Assembly: GCA_030608765.1 (NCBI GenBank)
Contig: JAUWDN010000009.1
Coordinates: 1-13,259 of the forward strand
DNA length: 13,259 bases
Source: Promethearchaeota archaeon
GTDB taxonomy: Archaea; Asgardarchaeota; Lokiarchaeia; Sigynarchaeales; SOKP01
Reading direction: 5' to 3'
In this document: positions 1 to 8,785 of the stretch, one piece after another
Layout of the letters: every line of letters starts with the position of its first letter
Position numbering within the stretch: the first letter of the stretch is position 1
Position numbers and translations under genes: made by a program
Notes under the pieces: model-generated
Database searches by the model: none
What the model was told of the DNA's origin: nothing
What the model saw: only the letters and a program-made list of their open reading frames with translations

Positions 1-275
1 TTAAAGTTATAATTCCCGAAAATATACAAATGTTTTTTGTATTAGGTCCATCTATAGTGGCAGCAATAATTTTAATTATTTTTGTTTGGAAAACTAGGAA
101 ATATAATGCTAAAAAGTATGAACTTCAAAGAAACGAGTTGATGCTTTTTAAAATATCTCGCAGCGATGCTATTCTAAAAATCGAAAATACTTTAAGAGAT
201 AGATTTAATTTAATGTCTAAAACACAGGAAGATGTAACTATAGAAAAAGGAAATGGAGGTGAGGTGGATAGCTGA
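1..275 (+). CDS. C-terminal end of a membrane-anchored protein (5' truncated by window edge)
   Basis: The reading frame is open from base 3 and ends at TGA 273-275, so this is the 3' end of a longer gene that starts to the left; the ATG at 30 is probably an internal methionine. About 90 residues are visible. They show one strongly hydrophobic helix (roughly bases 33-92), then a basic stop-transfer stretch (W-K-T-R-K-Y) and a charged tail of about 60 residues that is probably cytoplasmic and helical. This is the usual ending of a type I surface protein or of a multispanning permease, and the family cannot be named from the tail. Its stop overlaps the proposed CTG start of the downstream protease, and a strong Shine-Dalgarno sequence for that gene lies inside its last codons. 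The two are therefore probably co-transcribed and translationally coupled. Confidence 0.75.
   Translation, partial: KVIIPENIQMFFVLGPSIVAAIILIIFVWKTRKYNAKKYELQRNELMLFKISRSDAILKIENTLRDRFNLMSKTQEDVTIEKGNGGEVDS
255..262 (+). promoter_or_regulatory. Shine-Dalgarno sequence for the protease gene
   Basis: GGAGGTGA is a near-perfect complement to the 3' end of archaeal 16S rRNA. It ends 9 bases before the CTG at 272, but 36 bases before the first conventional start, the GTG at 299. It is the main reason for preferring the CTG start. It lies within the last codons of the upstream gene. Confidence 0.6.
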
Positions 276-3200
276 AGAAAAGATTTGAATTAACTCTTGT
301 GTTATTCATTATCATTAGTTCCTCTGTTGGATCAAATTTCATTTTTGATTTACTAAATTTAAATAATTACATTTTAAACCCAATAAAGCTAACAGAAAGT
401 AATGAATATCTCCATACCTCAAGTAATGGCATGAAACCAGTCATAGTTTTCTTTAACAATTCCGTGTATGATGTTAGCGCTAAAAGCACGTTTGAATTTT
501 ATGGAGGGAGCTTGAAAGAAAATGAAGACTGGAATGGTTTATTTAGCAACTTTTCTGGATTCGCTGGCTTAATTCCAGCGGAAAATATTTCTGCTTATAC
601 CAGTGAATATCCAGAAATAAATATTAACACAGATGAAATTATTGAAGTTCAAATGAATTATGCAAGCGTTCAAACCCAAGCTGCTAACTCATCGTGGTAT
701 GTAAATGGCTATAAGGGTAATACAGATTCTTCTATTGCCGTTTTGGATACTGGTGTAAATCCTAATCATGATTTTTTGCAAGGAAAAATCATTGGATGGC
801 AAAATTTTGTGGATCATGAACTAATTTCTGATAATAACGGTCATGGTACATTCATTTCTTCAGTTATTGCAGGCACGGGGACAAAAACATCTAACTCTTC
901 TAGTCCATCGATTGTAAATTTGTACGGGAATTATTCTCATTTAGATTTTTTTGACGAATATTTACCTTCCAAAAATTATTCAGTCAAGATTTTTTCTGCC
1001 AATGTTTCAGAAACAAATTCGCATGTCGTAATAAATTCCACTAGTAAATTTCAATTAAATGAAATTGATAAATTCTGGTTCGAATTATATTATAATTCAA
1101 GCTTAGTCAACGCGACTAGTATTCAAACTCCAACCCAATATTATTCAATAATTCATGATATTACTCCTACTAAAAGTGGTATCTATGATGTATATATTAA
1201 ATATCACAAAAAAAGTAATTTTATCCCAGAATTTTCGTTTAATTCATCTATTTCTTATTTTCCAGAAGTATATGTTGAAAATTATAATCACTTTACTGGA
1301 ATAGCTAATGCAACCAAAATTGTAGCGTATAAAATCGTAAATCAAACCGGAAAAGGGTACGTATCTGATTTAATATCCGCAATGGCAAGCGTGATATTTA
1401 ACCGGACGGCGCATCACATAGTTAGTGTTTGTTTAAGCATCGGAACATTAGGAGAAGATGTTTCTGCTATAAATGCGGTGATTGATGATGTAATTGAGAA
1501 CCATATTTTAGTAGTAATTGCTGCGGGAAATAATGGGATTGAAGGATCCGAACCGTTTAACACGTTAGGGAAAAACAAAAATGCTATTGTTGTGGGTGCA
1601 ATCAACGATAAAGATCAGATAACTTCTTATAGTAGTATGGGGGGAGATGGTGACGATAATAATCTTAAGCCAGATTTAGTTGCTCCTGGAGGAAGTGCAC
1701 TACCGGGAGGGCGTTCAATAATTAGCGCAGATAGTAGATCAGATGAGACTACTGCAGCATATGGTACGTCAATATCTGCAGCAATTGTATCAGCAGCTAT
1801 AAATCTACTAATTGATGCAAAATGGGGTACTTGGACAGAGTGGAATAATCAAGATCTATCAAAAATGGTTCAAATGCTTAAAGCCATATTATTAATGACT
1901 GCTACAGAAACAAATCTTGAAAGAGAAGATGATCCCCAAACAGACATAGACGAAAGTAATTATTCCCCGTCGTTATATAGTGGCTTATTAAATAATCTAA
2001 AAGATGAGCATGAAGGGTATGGAAGGTTGAACATTCAAGCGGCAATTGATGCTTTAACGAAAAGTATTGAGATAAATCAATCTATAAATAATAATTTAAC
2101 AAGCTCTGAAATAAATCCACTAGGAAATCACGCTTTTGCTAGAATGGTTTCTTTACAAGAAGACATTCAATATTTATTTAATTTAACGGATGTTGATGAA
2201 AATGCAGATTTTGACATATTTTTATTCTCGAACGAATCTAATCTATTTGGAGAACCAATTTTATTAGAAGCAGGACAAAAATGGTATGGTGATTCCGATT
2301 ACATCTATTTTACACCAAAATTGAACCAGACAAATTGTATAATTATCGTGAAAGCTATAGAAGGTAATAGTAATTTTAGATTAAACATTACGACTGTTCT
2401 AAATGAGTTCATACCTGAGTTGAAAGTTCCAGAGATTACATATTTTGGGGGAGCAAAGAATGATACAGTCATTAGCCTTCAAGAATTCTATGGTAACGAC
2501 CCCGCCAAGAATTATTCTATTGATAGCTACTGGTTTTATATAGAATATTTCGATAACGACTCCTCTAATGTACCTCCTCAAGAGGTATATGTATCAATTG
2601 TAGAGACTGCTAAAAATTATAGTTTATCCCAATTATTTGCGTTTGATAATAATTATACCGATGGAGCTATTTTTAGAAGCGATTTAATTACATTTCCTGT
2701 TCCTGATACATATCACTACTTTTTTATTGCGAGTGATGGCTCCCATCAAGTTAGATACCCTGCATCAGAACTATTGAACATTACTGTCGAATTTCCAAGC
2801 GATAGTGAAAGATTTCCATACACTCATGATTTTAATGATGGTTATAATGGTTGGACCTATAATGGAACGGGATGGGGGTTATTAACTCAAAATAATCAGA
2901 ACGATAATAGGTCTTATCTTCATTCTGGTGATTGGTCAGCAATGTATTTTGGTAGAGATCACAATTATCCTTCAAATTACACATATCAGCCTTATATTAT
3001 TACAAATCCCTTTCCAAATGGATCTTTAAGAAGCCCATTGATTAACATAACGCAAATTAATAAAAACACTACACAAATTTTTGCTAAATTTGGACAAAGA
3101 ATAAGCATAAACTCAGGTGATTTCATCTATTTGCAAATTAATCCAAATTGGACGGGTTGGATTACATTAAAAACCTACACAGACGAAGAAAGAGATTGGT

Positions 3201-5053
3201 TCCTTGAAGAAGTAAATATTACTCAGTATATCGGAAATTATGTGCAATTTAGGTTCTTTGCATTAATCGATGATGAATATGATCCGGTACAATATAAAGG
3301 ATTAATGTTAGATTATTTTTCTTTAGAGAACTACACTAATCTCAATTCACCAGAAATTATTTTTGATATCAACGAAGATTTACCCATAACTCAAGGTTTT
3401 AAATACGATAGTTATAAGTTCTATTGTAGATATTTCGATTCTGACAATAATTATCCTAAATTTGTTTATCTTGAAATTGATAACTATAACTATTCTATGA
3501 TAAATGCTTTTGGAGTGTGGAATGCTAGCTTCGATTCTATCGATAGTCGAGGGATTTTATTTGTTAAATCGTTAAATATAGGTGAATTTGCTAACCTTTC
3601 CTTTAGGTTCCATACTTTTGATGGAGAATTTGTGAACTCAACGAGTTACTATAATCAAAATAATACATTGTTTGAGTTTCAGAATCCTACAGTATATGAG
3701 TTTAACGTAAACCAGAGTAATAAATTGATTGGTTATCAATATTCAAATATAAATTTGACAGATTACTATGTAATGGGAACTCCAAGTCAAAAAGAATTGA
3801 CTCCATGGTTGTTGGGAGACAATACTTGGCATTTTTTCTCACAGTTTAAGCAATTTTATATTTATGGGGGATTAGGGCAAAGTTACGGAAGTCTTTATCA
3901 AGGTTACGAGACTAATTGGGACATTAAACTTATCACCCATCCCTTACTTATTAGGGATGAGTATGATGTTTTCCTGAAGTTTTCTTATGAAATTTCCTTA
4001 CAAAATGAATTTTTCTTAGATCCTGAGGAATTAGATAACTGTACCATTTCCATATCAAAGGATTTTGGTGAAAGTTGGACTATCCTCAAATCTTACTTCT
4101 ATGATGACGATAATCTTTCCGGAAACGAGTCAATTGATCTATCGCAATATTCTAATGAGATAGTTTTAATAATGTTTACACTTTCTTCGAACGATCTTAC
4201 TACAGGACTGAGTCATGGATGGTTATTATCCAACATATACATAGGATATGATCAATCCACAGACTTTATCGCCCCAACAATTGAACTACTTAGCCCACTA
4301 AACAAGGAAGTCGTTAATTCCCTTACGATAATAAACGCGTCTATCAGCGATGATGTTGAATTAGATAATTCAAGAATATTTTTGTATATAGATAACCAGA
4401 TTATTGCCCAAAATTCCCAAGATTTCAATTCTGAAACGGGAGTATTAACATTTCAATGGGAGACAACATTATATTACAATGGGCAACATCAAATAAAAAT
4501 CGTAGCTTTTGATATTGAAGGAAATAGAGCCGAATATTCAATATCTGTTACAGTAGAAAACGGATTAATAGATCTACGCACTTGGGGACCAATTTTAATC
4601 TTTTTTGCAGGTGTTGTGATTGTAGCCATATCATCGTATCTTTTTGTTCGACACCGCAGAAATAACAAAGCTGAGAAAAGTAGATTAAAAATTATTAATA
4701 AGGATAAAATTATAAAAAGGATAGAGTTAATAGAGACTCAAGATGGACAAGTAAGACCGTTAATTCTTCACTGTAAGTATTGCAAGTCATGGTTTGAATC
4801 AAATGATTTTAATTATTTATGCCCTGTATGCAACCATGATCAAATTTACGCGGCTTATCATTGTATAAATTGCCAAAAGTGGTATTTTAAAAACGAACCG
4901 AGCGATGATTACTACTGTAAGAATAAAAAATGCGAAGGTGTTAGATTGGTAAGGCGCGAGAAAGAAGAGATTAGACACATTCTAAATCAAAAAGGTTTAC
5001 TTCTAAGAAAATACGAAATTCGAAATAGAAAATTTAGTATATTGGATTCCTAA
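272..5053 (+). CDS. Giant membrane-anchored subtilisin-family (S8) protease with cytoplasmic zinc-ribbon tail
   Basis: Predicted secreted serine endopeptidase of about 1593 residues, anchored by its C-terminus. With a CTG start the N-terminus is K-K-R followed by a hydrophobic core, a good signal peptide; the first conventional start (GTG 299) would remove the basic region. A propeptide-like region of about 100 residues follows. The catalytic triad is Asp159 (LDTG), His191 (NGHGT) and Ser500 (GTSIS), with oxyanion Asn420 (AAGN) and a PDLVAPG motif before the Ser. About 140 extra residues sit between His and Asn. After the protease come a PPC-like beta domain (about 610-713), two copies of an Ig-like plus MAM/jelly-roll-like unit (about 714-1027 and 1027-1330), an Ig-like domain (about 1331-1430), one membrane helix (1438-1459) with RHRR after it, and two Cys4 motifs (C1501/1504/1517/1520 and C1531/1534/1549/1554). 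It ends in tandem TAA stops, 30 bases before the permease. Catalysis is well supported; substrates are unknown, and the beta-domain names rest on pattern only. Confidence 0.88.
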   Translation: MKKRFELTLVLFIIISSSVGSNFIFDLLNLNNYILNPIKLTESNEYLHTSSNGMKPVIVFFNNSVYDVSAKSTFEFYGGSLKENEDWNGLFSNFSGFAGLIPAENISAYTSEYPEININTDEIIEVQMNYASVQTQAANSSWYVNGYKGNTDSSIAVLDTGVNPNHDFLQGKIIGWQNFVDHELISDNNGHGTFISSVIAGTGTKTSNSSSPSIVNLYGNYSHLDFFDEYLPSKNYSVKIFSANVSETNSHVVINSTSKFQLNEIDKFWFELYYNSSLVNATSIQTPTQYYSIIHDITPTKSGIYDVYIKYHKKSNFIPEFSFNSSISYFPEVYVENYNHFTGIANATKIVAYKIVNQTGKGYVSDLISAMASVIFNRTAHHIVSVCLSIGTLGEDVSAINAVIDDVIENHILVVIAAGNNGIEGSEPFNTLGKNKNAIVVGAINDKDQITSYSSMGGDGDDNNLKPDLVAPGGSALPGGRSIISADSRSDETTAAYGTSISAAIVSAAINLLIDAKWGTWTEWNNQDLSKMVQMLKAILLMTATETNLEREDDPQTDIDESNYSPSLYSGLLNNLKDEHEGYGRLNIQAAIDALTKSIEINQSINNNLTSSEINPLGNHAFARMVSLQEDIQYLFNLTDVDENADFDIFLFSNESNLFGEPILLEAGQKWYGDSDYIYFTPKLNQTNCIIIVKAIEGNSNFRLNITTVLNEFIPELKVPEITYFGGAKNDTVISLQEFYGNDPAKNYSIDSYWFYIEYFDNDSSNVPPQEVYVSIVETAKNYSLSQLFAFDNNYTDGAIFRSDLITFPVPDTYHYFFIASDGSHQVRYPASELLNITVEFPSDSERFPYTHDFNDGYNGWTYNGTGWGLLTQNNQNDNRSYLHSGDWSAMYFGRDHNYPSNYTYQPYIITNPFPNGSLRSPLINITQINKNTTQIFAKFGQRISINSGDFIYLQINPNWTGWITLKTYTDEERDWFLEEVNITQYIGNYVQFRFFALIDDEYDPVQYKGLMLDYFSLENYTNLNSPEIIFDINEDLPITQGFKYDSYKFYCRYFDSDNNYPKFVYLEIDNYNYSMINAFGVWNASFDSIDSRGILFVKSLNIGEFANLSFRFHTFDGEFVNSTSYYNQNNTLFEFQNPTVYEFNVNQSNKLIGYQYSNINLTDYYVMGTPSQKELTPWLLGDNTWHFFSQFKQFYIYGGLGQSYGSLYQGYETNWDIKLITHPLLIRDEYDVFLKFSYEISLQNEFFLDPEELDNCTISISKDFGESWTILKSYFYDDDNLSGNESIDLSQYSNEIVLIMFTLSSNDLTTGLSHGWLLSNIYIGYDQSTDFIAPTIELLSPLNKEVVNSLTIINASISDDVELDNSRIFLYIDNQIIAQNSQDFNSETGVLTFQWETTLYYNGQHQIKIVAFDIEGNRAEYSISVTVENGLIDLRTWGPILIFFAGVVIVAISSYLFVRHRRNNKAEKSRLKIINKDKIIKRIELIETQDGQVRPLILHCKYCKSWFESNDFNYLCPVCNHDQIYAAYHCINCQKWYFKNEPSDDYYCKNKKCEGVRLVRREKEEIRHILNQKGLLLRKYEIRNRKFSILDS

Positions 5054-5083
5054 TAAATATAAGAGTAATTAAAACCAGAAAAA

Positions 5084-8050
5084 TTGAGTTTGCAAAATAT
5101 TTTATACAAGATTAAGACTAATATTAAGCTTCAGTTCATGAAGCAGACATGGCTAAATATTAAAAGAGATCGCGCAAAAGCTCTATTTGCAATAGGTGGT
5201 ATTGCAGTTTCTATAATCCTTTTGACGGCAATTGGAATGGTTAATGACTCGATGTCTTATAATTATATGGGAATGATAACAAGATCTACTGGGAGCTCTG
5301 ATATCATCATCTCAGAAGTTCCGAAATCAGATTTAACTTTTGATCCATTCTTCGATGAATCTATTATCGATAACGAATTGCATGATATTAGTGGGGTAGA
5401 AGAGCTTTTTCCAAGAATAATGATGCTTGCAAAAGCTTCTTCCGATAATATAAACTCAACTGGGACTTTACAAATCTATGGAATTGACTTTATTAAAGAG
5501 GCCAATAATGGACATATTGGAGACTTAAAGTTAGTTAATGAAGATGGCAAAGAAACAGGTGAGATTTATAATAGCGAGCCAAGATTAGGAGAATGTGTTA
5601 TCTTATGGATAGTAGCAGAATTACTAAATGTTAGTTTGGGGGATGTAGTGTATTTAGAATCCCAATTTGATACTTTAGACGTTGAAGTTGTGGCAATTTG
5701 TAAGCAAGATTCTAAATTTACTAATTTTGAAAACGCTTTAGTAATTATAAACTTACAACAAGCCCAATTATTTTTAGATAAAGTAGGACAGATTAATTTA
5801 ATTATGGGCATAATTGAAAATCCACAATCAATTTATGTTGTAAGCGATATAGCTTTTACGAAAAGAAAAATACGTGAAATTGGTACGCGGATTCAACAGA
5901 GATTAGATCCAAATATTTATGCCGTATCAATGCCGAAATTACAAGAAATAACCAGTCAGCAATTTATGCTTATTAGTATGACGATCATTTTTTGGTTTAT
6001 TACAATAATATCGATGCTTATTACGGGGATTTTAATAAATTCTATTCTCTCCACATCATCAGAAGAAAGAGTAAGGGAATATGGCATATTAAGAGTAGTG
6101 GGGGGGAAGAAGACATTCCCCGTGAAGATGGTTATCTTTGAGGGTATAATAATTGGGGTTGTTGGATCAATTATAGGAATTATCATTGGGCTTGTGGGAA
6201 CAGAACCAATAGTGAATGCAATGTTTGTCACGACAGATTTTCCAATTCAAAATATGGAATATGTAATTCAACCACAGACAATTATTGTAGCTTTTTCGAT
6301 AGGTTTTGGTGTTTCTTTAGTAGTATCATTGTTTCCCGCTCTAAGAACCGCAAAAATTGATATCATTAAATCCATTACACCGTTTCATAAAAAGGAAGAA
6401 GGTTGGGAAATTAAAAAAGAAGGAAGTATGAATGTTAGGAATTTTCTAGTTGGTATCTCTCTTGCGACAATAGGTATGATTGTTTTTCTTCTCCTCCCAA
6501 CCATTTCCGTAACAGGAGATTTGATGACTGTAGCAGCCTTATTTATCGGACTTATTGTTGCTATATTAATTGGTCTGGTATTCGCATCCGTAGGTATTAT
6601 CCCGATTATTCAAAGCCTACTTATAAGTGCGATTACCCCCTTAATAAGGAGATATGCTCATATTATAAAAATTTCTTTAAAAAGAAATAGAAGGCGTAAT
6701 ACAAGCACGATTGTGATGTTTGCTATTAGTTTTTCATTTATTTTTTTCATAACAAGCGTTACAGAAATGGAATCTAAAAATATGTCAACAAACTTAAAAT
6801 TTCAGTATGGCTCTGATTTGGTTTTAATTAATCAAGGATTAGATTCTGAAAACAAGGCAGTTACTTTAGATTTAGTTCAAGAACTCAAATCAGTTCATGG
6901 AGTCGAAGATACGGCAATAACATTATTCAATATGTTTGATTTTACCGCTATTTTATCAGTGCTTTTTGATTTCAGCGAAGGTACTATGAGTTTTGATGAA
7001 GAAGCTATCAACGATGCATTCGTAAACATTTTTGAATTTTACTCTGCGCAAGCATCTACAAAATATCAAGTGATAGCAGGGGATATCGCAGAATTCGATG
7101 AAATTGAAATTGGGTTTATTGGTGTTGAAAAAAATTACTACAAATTAATGGACGAAAATCTTATGATTTGGAGTAGTCCACAGAGTGGTTTTAATTATTC
7201 ATTTAGTCAACTTTATGAATATAATAACACTTGCATAATTGCGAACTCTCTAGCTAGCGTCCTTGGAATAAACGATGTTGGCGAATATATTAGGTTAACA
7301 TTCTACAACCCTAAGGTGGATAACGATCTGGGAAATGTTACGCTTTTTCGTGTTGTAGGAATCTCAGGAGGAATGCCTGGTTTTACTAACTTTAGGAGCT
7401 CTCAAGCTATGGCAGAAGGTGGAGGTATCATGGTATCTACAGAGAATTATATGCGTTTGATGGATGTTAAGGATCCTGGTGGTTCGAGTATGATTATAGA
7501 TAAAGTTTTCATCAATTTAGTAGATGACTCCTTAGAAATTATTGAAGAAACAAAAGAAGAGATAGAAAAACTAGCTAAGGATACAGAATTTGTTCTAGAC
7601 GATGCAATTACAAAAGTCAATTTTATGCAAAGTATGCTTGATAGACAGAGTACTTTAATGGAAGTAATCCTTTGGTTTGCGATCGTAATTGCTATCTTCG
7701 GATTAATTAGTACCATGTATGCGATCATGTTAGAAAGGAAATTTGAGATCGGTATATTAAGATCCATGGGTATGAAGGCCAAAGATGTAAGAAAATTATT
7801 CTTGGTTGAAAGTATAATCATAATGTTGAGTAGTGGGACAATGGGAACAATAATAGGTACCTATTGCGCATATTTAATGGAAACAAATTTAGGTCTTTTT
7901 ACTGAAATGCCGATTGTTTTTTCAATTCCTGTGGATGTTCTGATTAGAGTCTTTTCCATCTCAATTATCGTGGGTATTTTGGGCATGTATTTGATTCTTA
8001 TAAAGTTAAGTAGACAAAGCGTAATGGATATATTCCGTCAAACTTTTTAA
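5084..8050 (+). CDS. FtsX/MacB-type ABC transporter permease, two FtsX units
   Basis: 988-residue polytopic membrane protein. The N-terminal helix (about 33-55) is followed by a large predicted extracytoplasmic MacB-type domain (about 56-295) and a first three-helix FtsX unit (about 298-422). Next come two or three further helices (about 452-515) and another at about 540-562. A second large external region (about 563-858) leads into a second FtsX unit (about 860-980). Both FtsX units carry the conserved cytoplasmic motif after their first helix: EERVREYGILRVVGG near 326 and LERKFEIGILRSMGM near 882. This shows the protein is an internal duplication, as in LolC/E-like and related predicted permeases. 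The start is TTG at 5084, because an in-frame stop at 5066 excludes anything earlier; ATG 5138 is an alternative. No ATP-binding subunit is encoded in the window. The close spacing after the protease suggests one operon. The transported or controlled substrate is unknown. Confidence 0.88.
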   Translation: MSLQNILYKIKTNIKLQFMKQTWLNIKRDRAKALFAIGGIAVSIILLTAIGMVNDSMSYNYMGMITRSTGSSDIIISEVPKSDLTFDPFFDESIIDNELHDISGVEELFPRIMMLAKASSDNINSTGTLQIYGIDFIKEANNGHIGDLKLVNEDGKETGEIYNSEPRLGECVILWIVAELLNVSLGDVVYLESQFDTLDVEVVAICKQDSKFTNFENALVIINLQQAQLFLDKVGQINLIMGIIENPQSIYVVSDIAFTKRKIREIGTRIQQRLDPNIYAVSMPKLQEITSQQFMLISMTIIFWFITIISMLITGILINSILSTSSEERVREYGILRVVGGKKTFPVKMVIFEGIIIGVVGSIIGIIIGLVGTEPIVNAMFVTTDFPIQNMEYVIQPQTIIVAFSIGFGVSLVVSLFPALRTAKIDIIKSITPFHKKEEGWEIKKEGSMNVRNFLVGISLATIGMIVFLLLPTISVTGDLMTVAALFIGLIVAILIGLVFASVGIIPIIQSLLISAITPLIRRYAHIIKISLKRNRRRNTSTIVMFAISFSFIFFITSVTEMESKNMSTNLKFQYGSDLVLINQGLDSENKAVTLDLVQELKSVHGVEDTAITLFNMFDFTAILSVLFDFSEGTMSFDEEAINDAFVNIFEFYSAQASTKYQVIAGDIAEFDEIEIGFIGVEKNYYKLMDENLMIWSSPQSGFNYSFSQLYEYNNTCIIANSLASVLGINDVGEYIRLTFYNPKVDNDLGNVTLFRVVGISGGMPGFTNFRSSQAMAEGGGIMVSTENYMRLMDVKDPGGSSMIIDKVFINLVDDSLEIIEETKEEIEKLAKDTEFVLDDAITKVNFMQSMLDRQSTLMEVILWFAIVIAIFGLISTMYAIMLERKFEIGILRSMGMKAKDVRKLFLVESIIIMLSSGTMGTIIGTYCAYLMETNLGLFTEMPIVFSIPVDVLIRVFSISIIVGILGMYLILIKLSRQSVMDIFRQTF

Positions 8051-8053
8051 CGA

Positions 8054-8644
8054 TTAGGATTGATTTTTTTTAAGAAATTCAAACATTTTATTCCAAGCTT
8101 TTCCTCTATGTGAGACCAAATTTTTTTCTGCTGTCGTTAGTTCAGCAAAGGTTCTTTTTGGAAATTCTTCAGGAATAAAGATGGGATCAAAGCCAAAACC
8201 TCCCCTACCCCTAATATTTTCTGCAACTTCTCCTTCTACAACTCCCTCAAATATTAGGGTTTCATTAAAAGGTTGAAAGAAGAGAGCAATAACAGCCTCA
8301 AAATGAGCCTTAGTGTCGCTATAGTCTTTAATAAGGTTTAAAATACCCTTATTACCAATTGTATTTAATACATATTTTGAATATACTCCAGGAAAACCAT
8401 TAAGAGGTTTGTCAACGAAAAACCCAGCGTCCTCTATAAAAAAAGAACTATTCACCTTTCCTCTTACGCTATTTAATTTAAATATGGCTACTTCTTTAAT
8501 GCTAGATGCTTGAACCTCGGTAGTCTTAATCGTGTTACGCTTTAGTTCGTAAGATATATCTTCCTTTTGGAACAAATTTTGAATTTCATTAAATTTACTA
8601 TTATTACCAGTAATGAAATAAATCGTTTCTTTTTCCTTTTCCAT
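8054..8644 (-). CDS. rdgB: ITP/XTP (non-canonical purine NTP) pyrophosphatase, Ham1/RdgB family
   Basis: 196 residues, a normal family length. In this family the enzyme hydrolyses ITP, dITP and XTP to the monophosphate plus pyrophosphate, which keeps deaminated purines out of DNA and RNA; it is cytosolic. Visible motifs are the N-terminal TGNNSK (12-17) that contacts the triphosphate, IEDAG (70-74) with the catalytic acidic pair E71/D72, LNGFPGVYS (81-89), the base-binding GRGGFGFDP (146-154), and SHRGKA near 178. Position 73 is Ala where many members have Ser (EDSG). The gene is convergent with the permease, with only 3 bases between the stops. Its start faces the ribosomal genes across a 141-base divergent intergenic region. 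Family assignment is secure. Confidence 0.95.
   Translation of the reverse strand: MEKEKETIYFITGNNSKFNEIQNLFQKEDISYELKRNTIKTTEVQASSIKEVAIFKLNSVRGKVNSSFFIEDAGFFVDKPLNGFPGVYSKYVLNTIGNKGILNLIKDYSDTKAHFEAVIALFFQPFNETLIFEGVVEGEVAENIRGRGGFGFDPIFIPEEFPKRTFAELTTAEKNLVSHRGKAWNKMFEFLKKNQS
8064..8071 (+). terminator. T-run terminator candidate for the protease/permease unit
   Basis: Eight consecutive T residues on the plus strand begin 14 bases after the permease stop. Archaeal RNA polymerase can terminate at U-runs without a hairpin, so this is a plausible 3' end for the plus-strand transcript. It falls inside the pyrophosphatase coding sequence, opposite its two terminal AAA lysine codons. No transcript data support it. 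Confidence 0.4.
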
Positions 8645-8724
8645 AATTACACTAATTTCCTATGATTAATTTAGATTAATAAGGTTTTAGTTAACAAATT
8701 CAAAAATTTTAATTTACATGATTC

Positions 8725-8758
8725 TTTATAATGTTCATCAATAAAAGTACATTTATTA
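8725..8758 (+). promoter_or_regulatory. Promoter region of the ribosomal uS15-eS1 unit
   Basis: Two TATA-like elements precede the uS15 ATG at 8786. TTTATAAT at 8725-8732 would give a leader of about 25-30 bases, and TTTATTA near 8752 would give a nearly leaderless transcript. No clear BRE is seen beside either, and the background is AT-rich, so choosing between them is not possible from sequence alone. There is no Shine-Dalgarno before the ATG, which fits a short-leader transcript. Confidence 0.35.
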
Positions 8759-8785
8759 ATTATTTCATAAACTGGGACGCAAAAA

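Noticed and set aside
5956..6231. 91-codon minus-strand ORF inside the permease gene
   Set aside because: Antisense shadow of the first FtsX unit; no start signal or recognisable product.
7447..7821. 124-codon minus-strand ORF inside the permease gene
   Set aside because: It mirrors the second FtsX unit, a conserved coding region, and its hydrophobic translation simply reflects the complementary strand.
8645..8785. Possible small RNA between the pyrophosphatase and uS15
   Set aside because: No tRNA-like fold, C/D or H/ACA box pair, or stable hairpin was seen; it reads as an AT-rich divergent promoter region.
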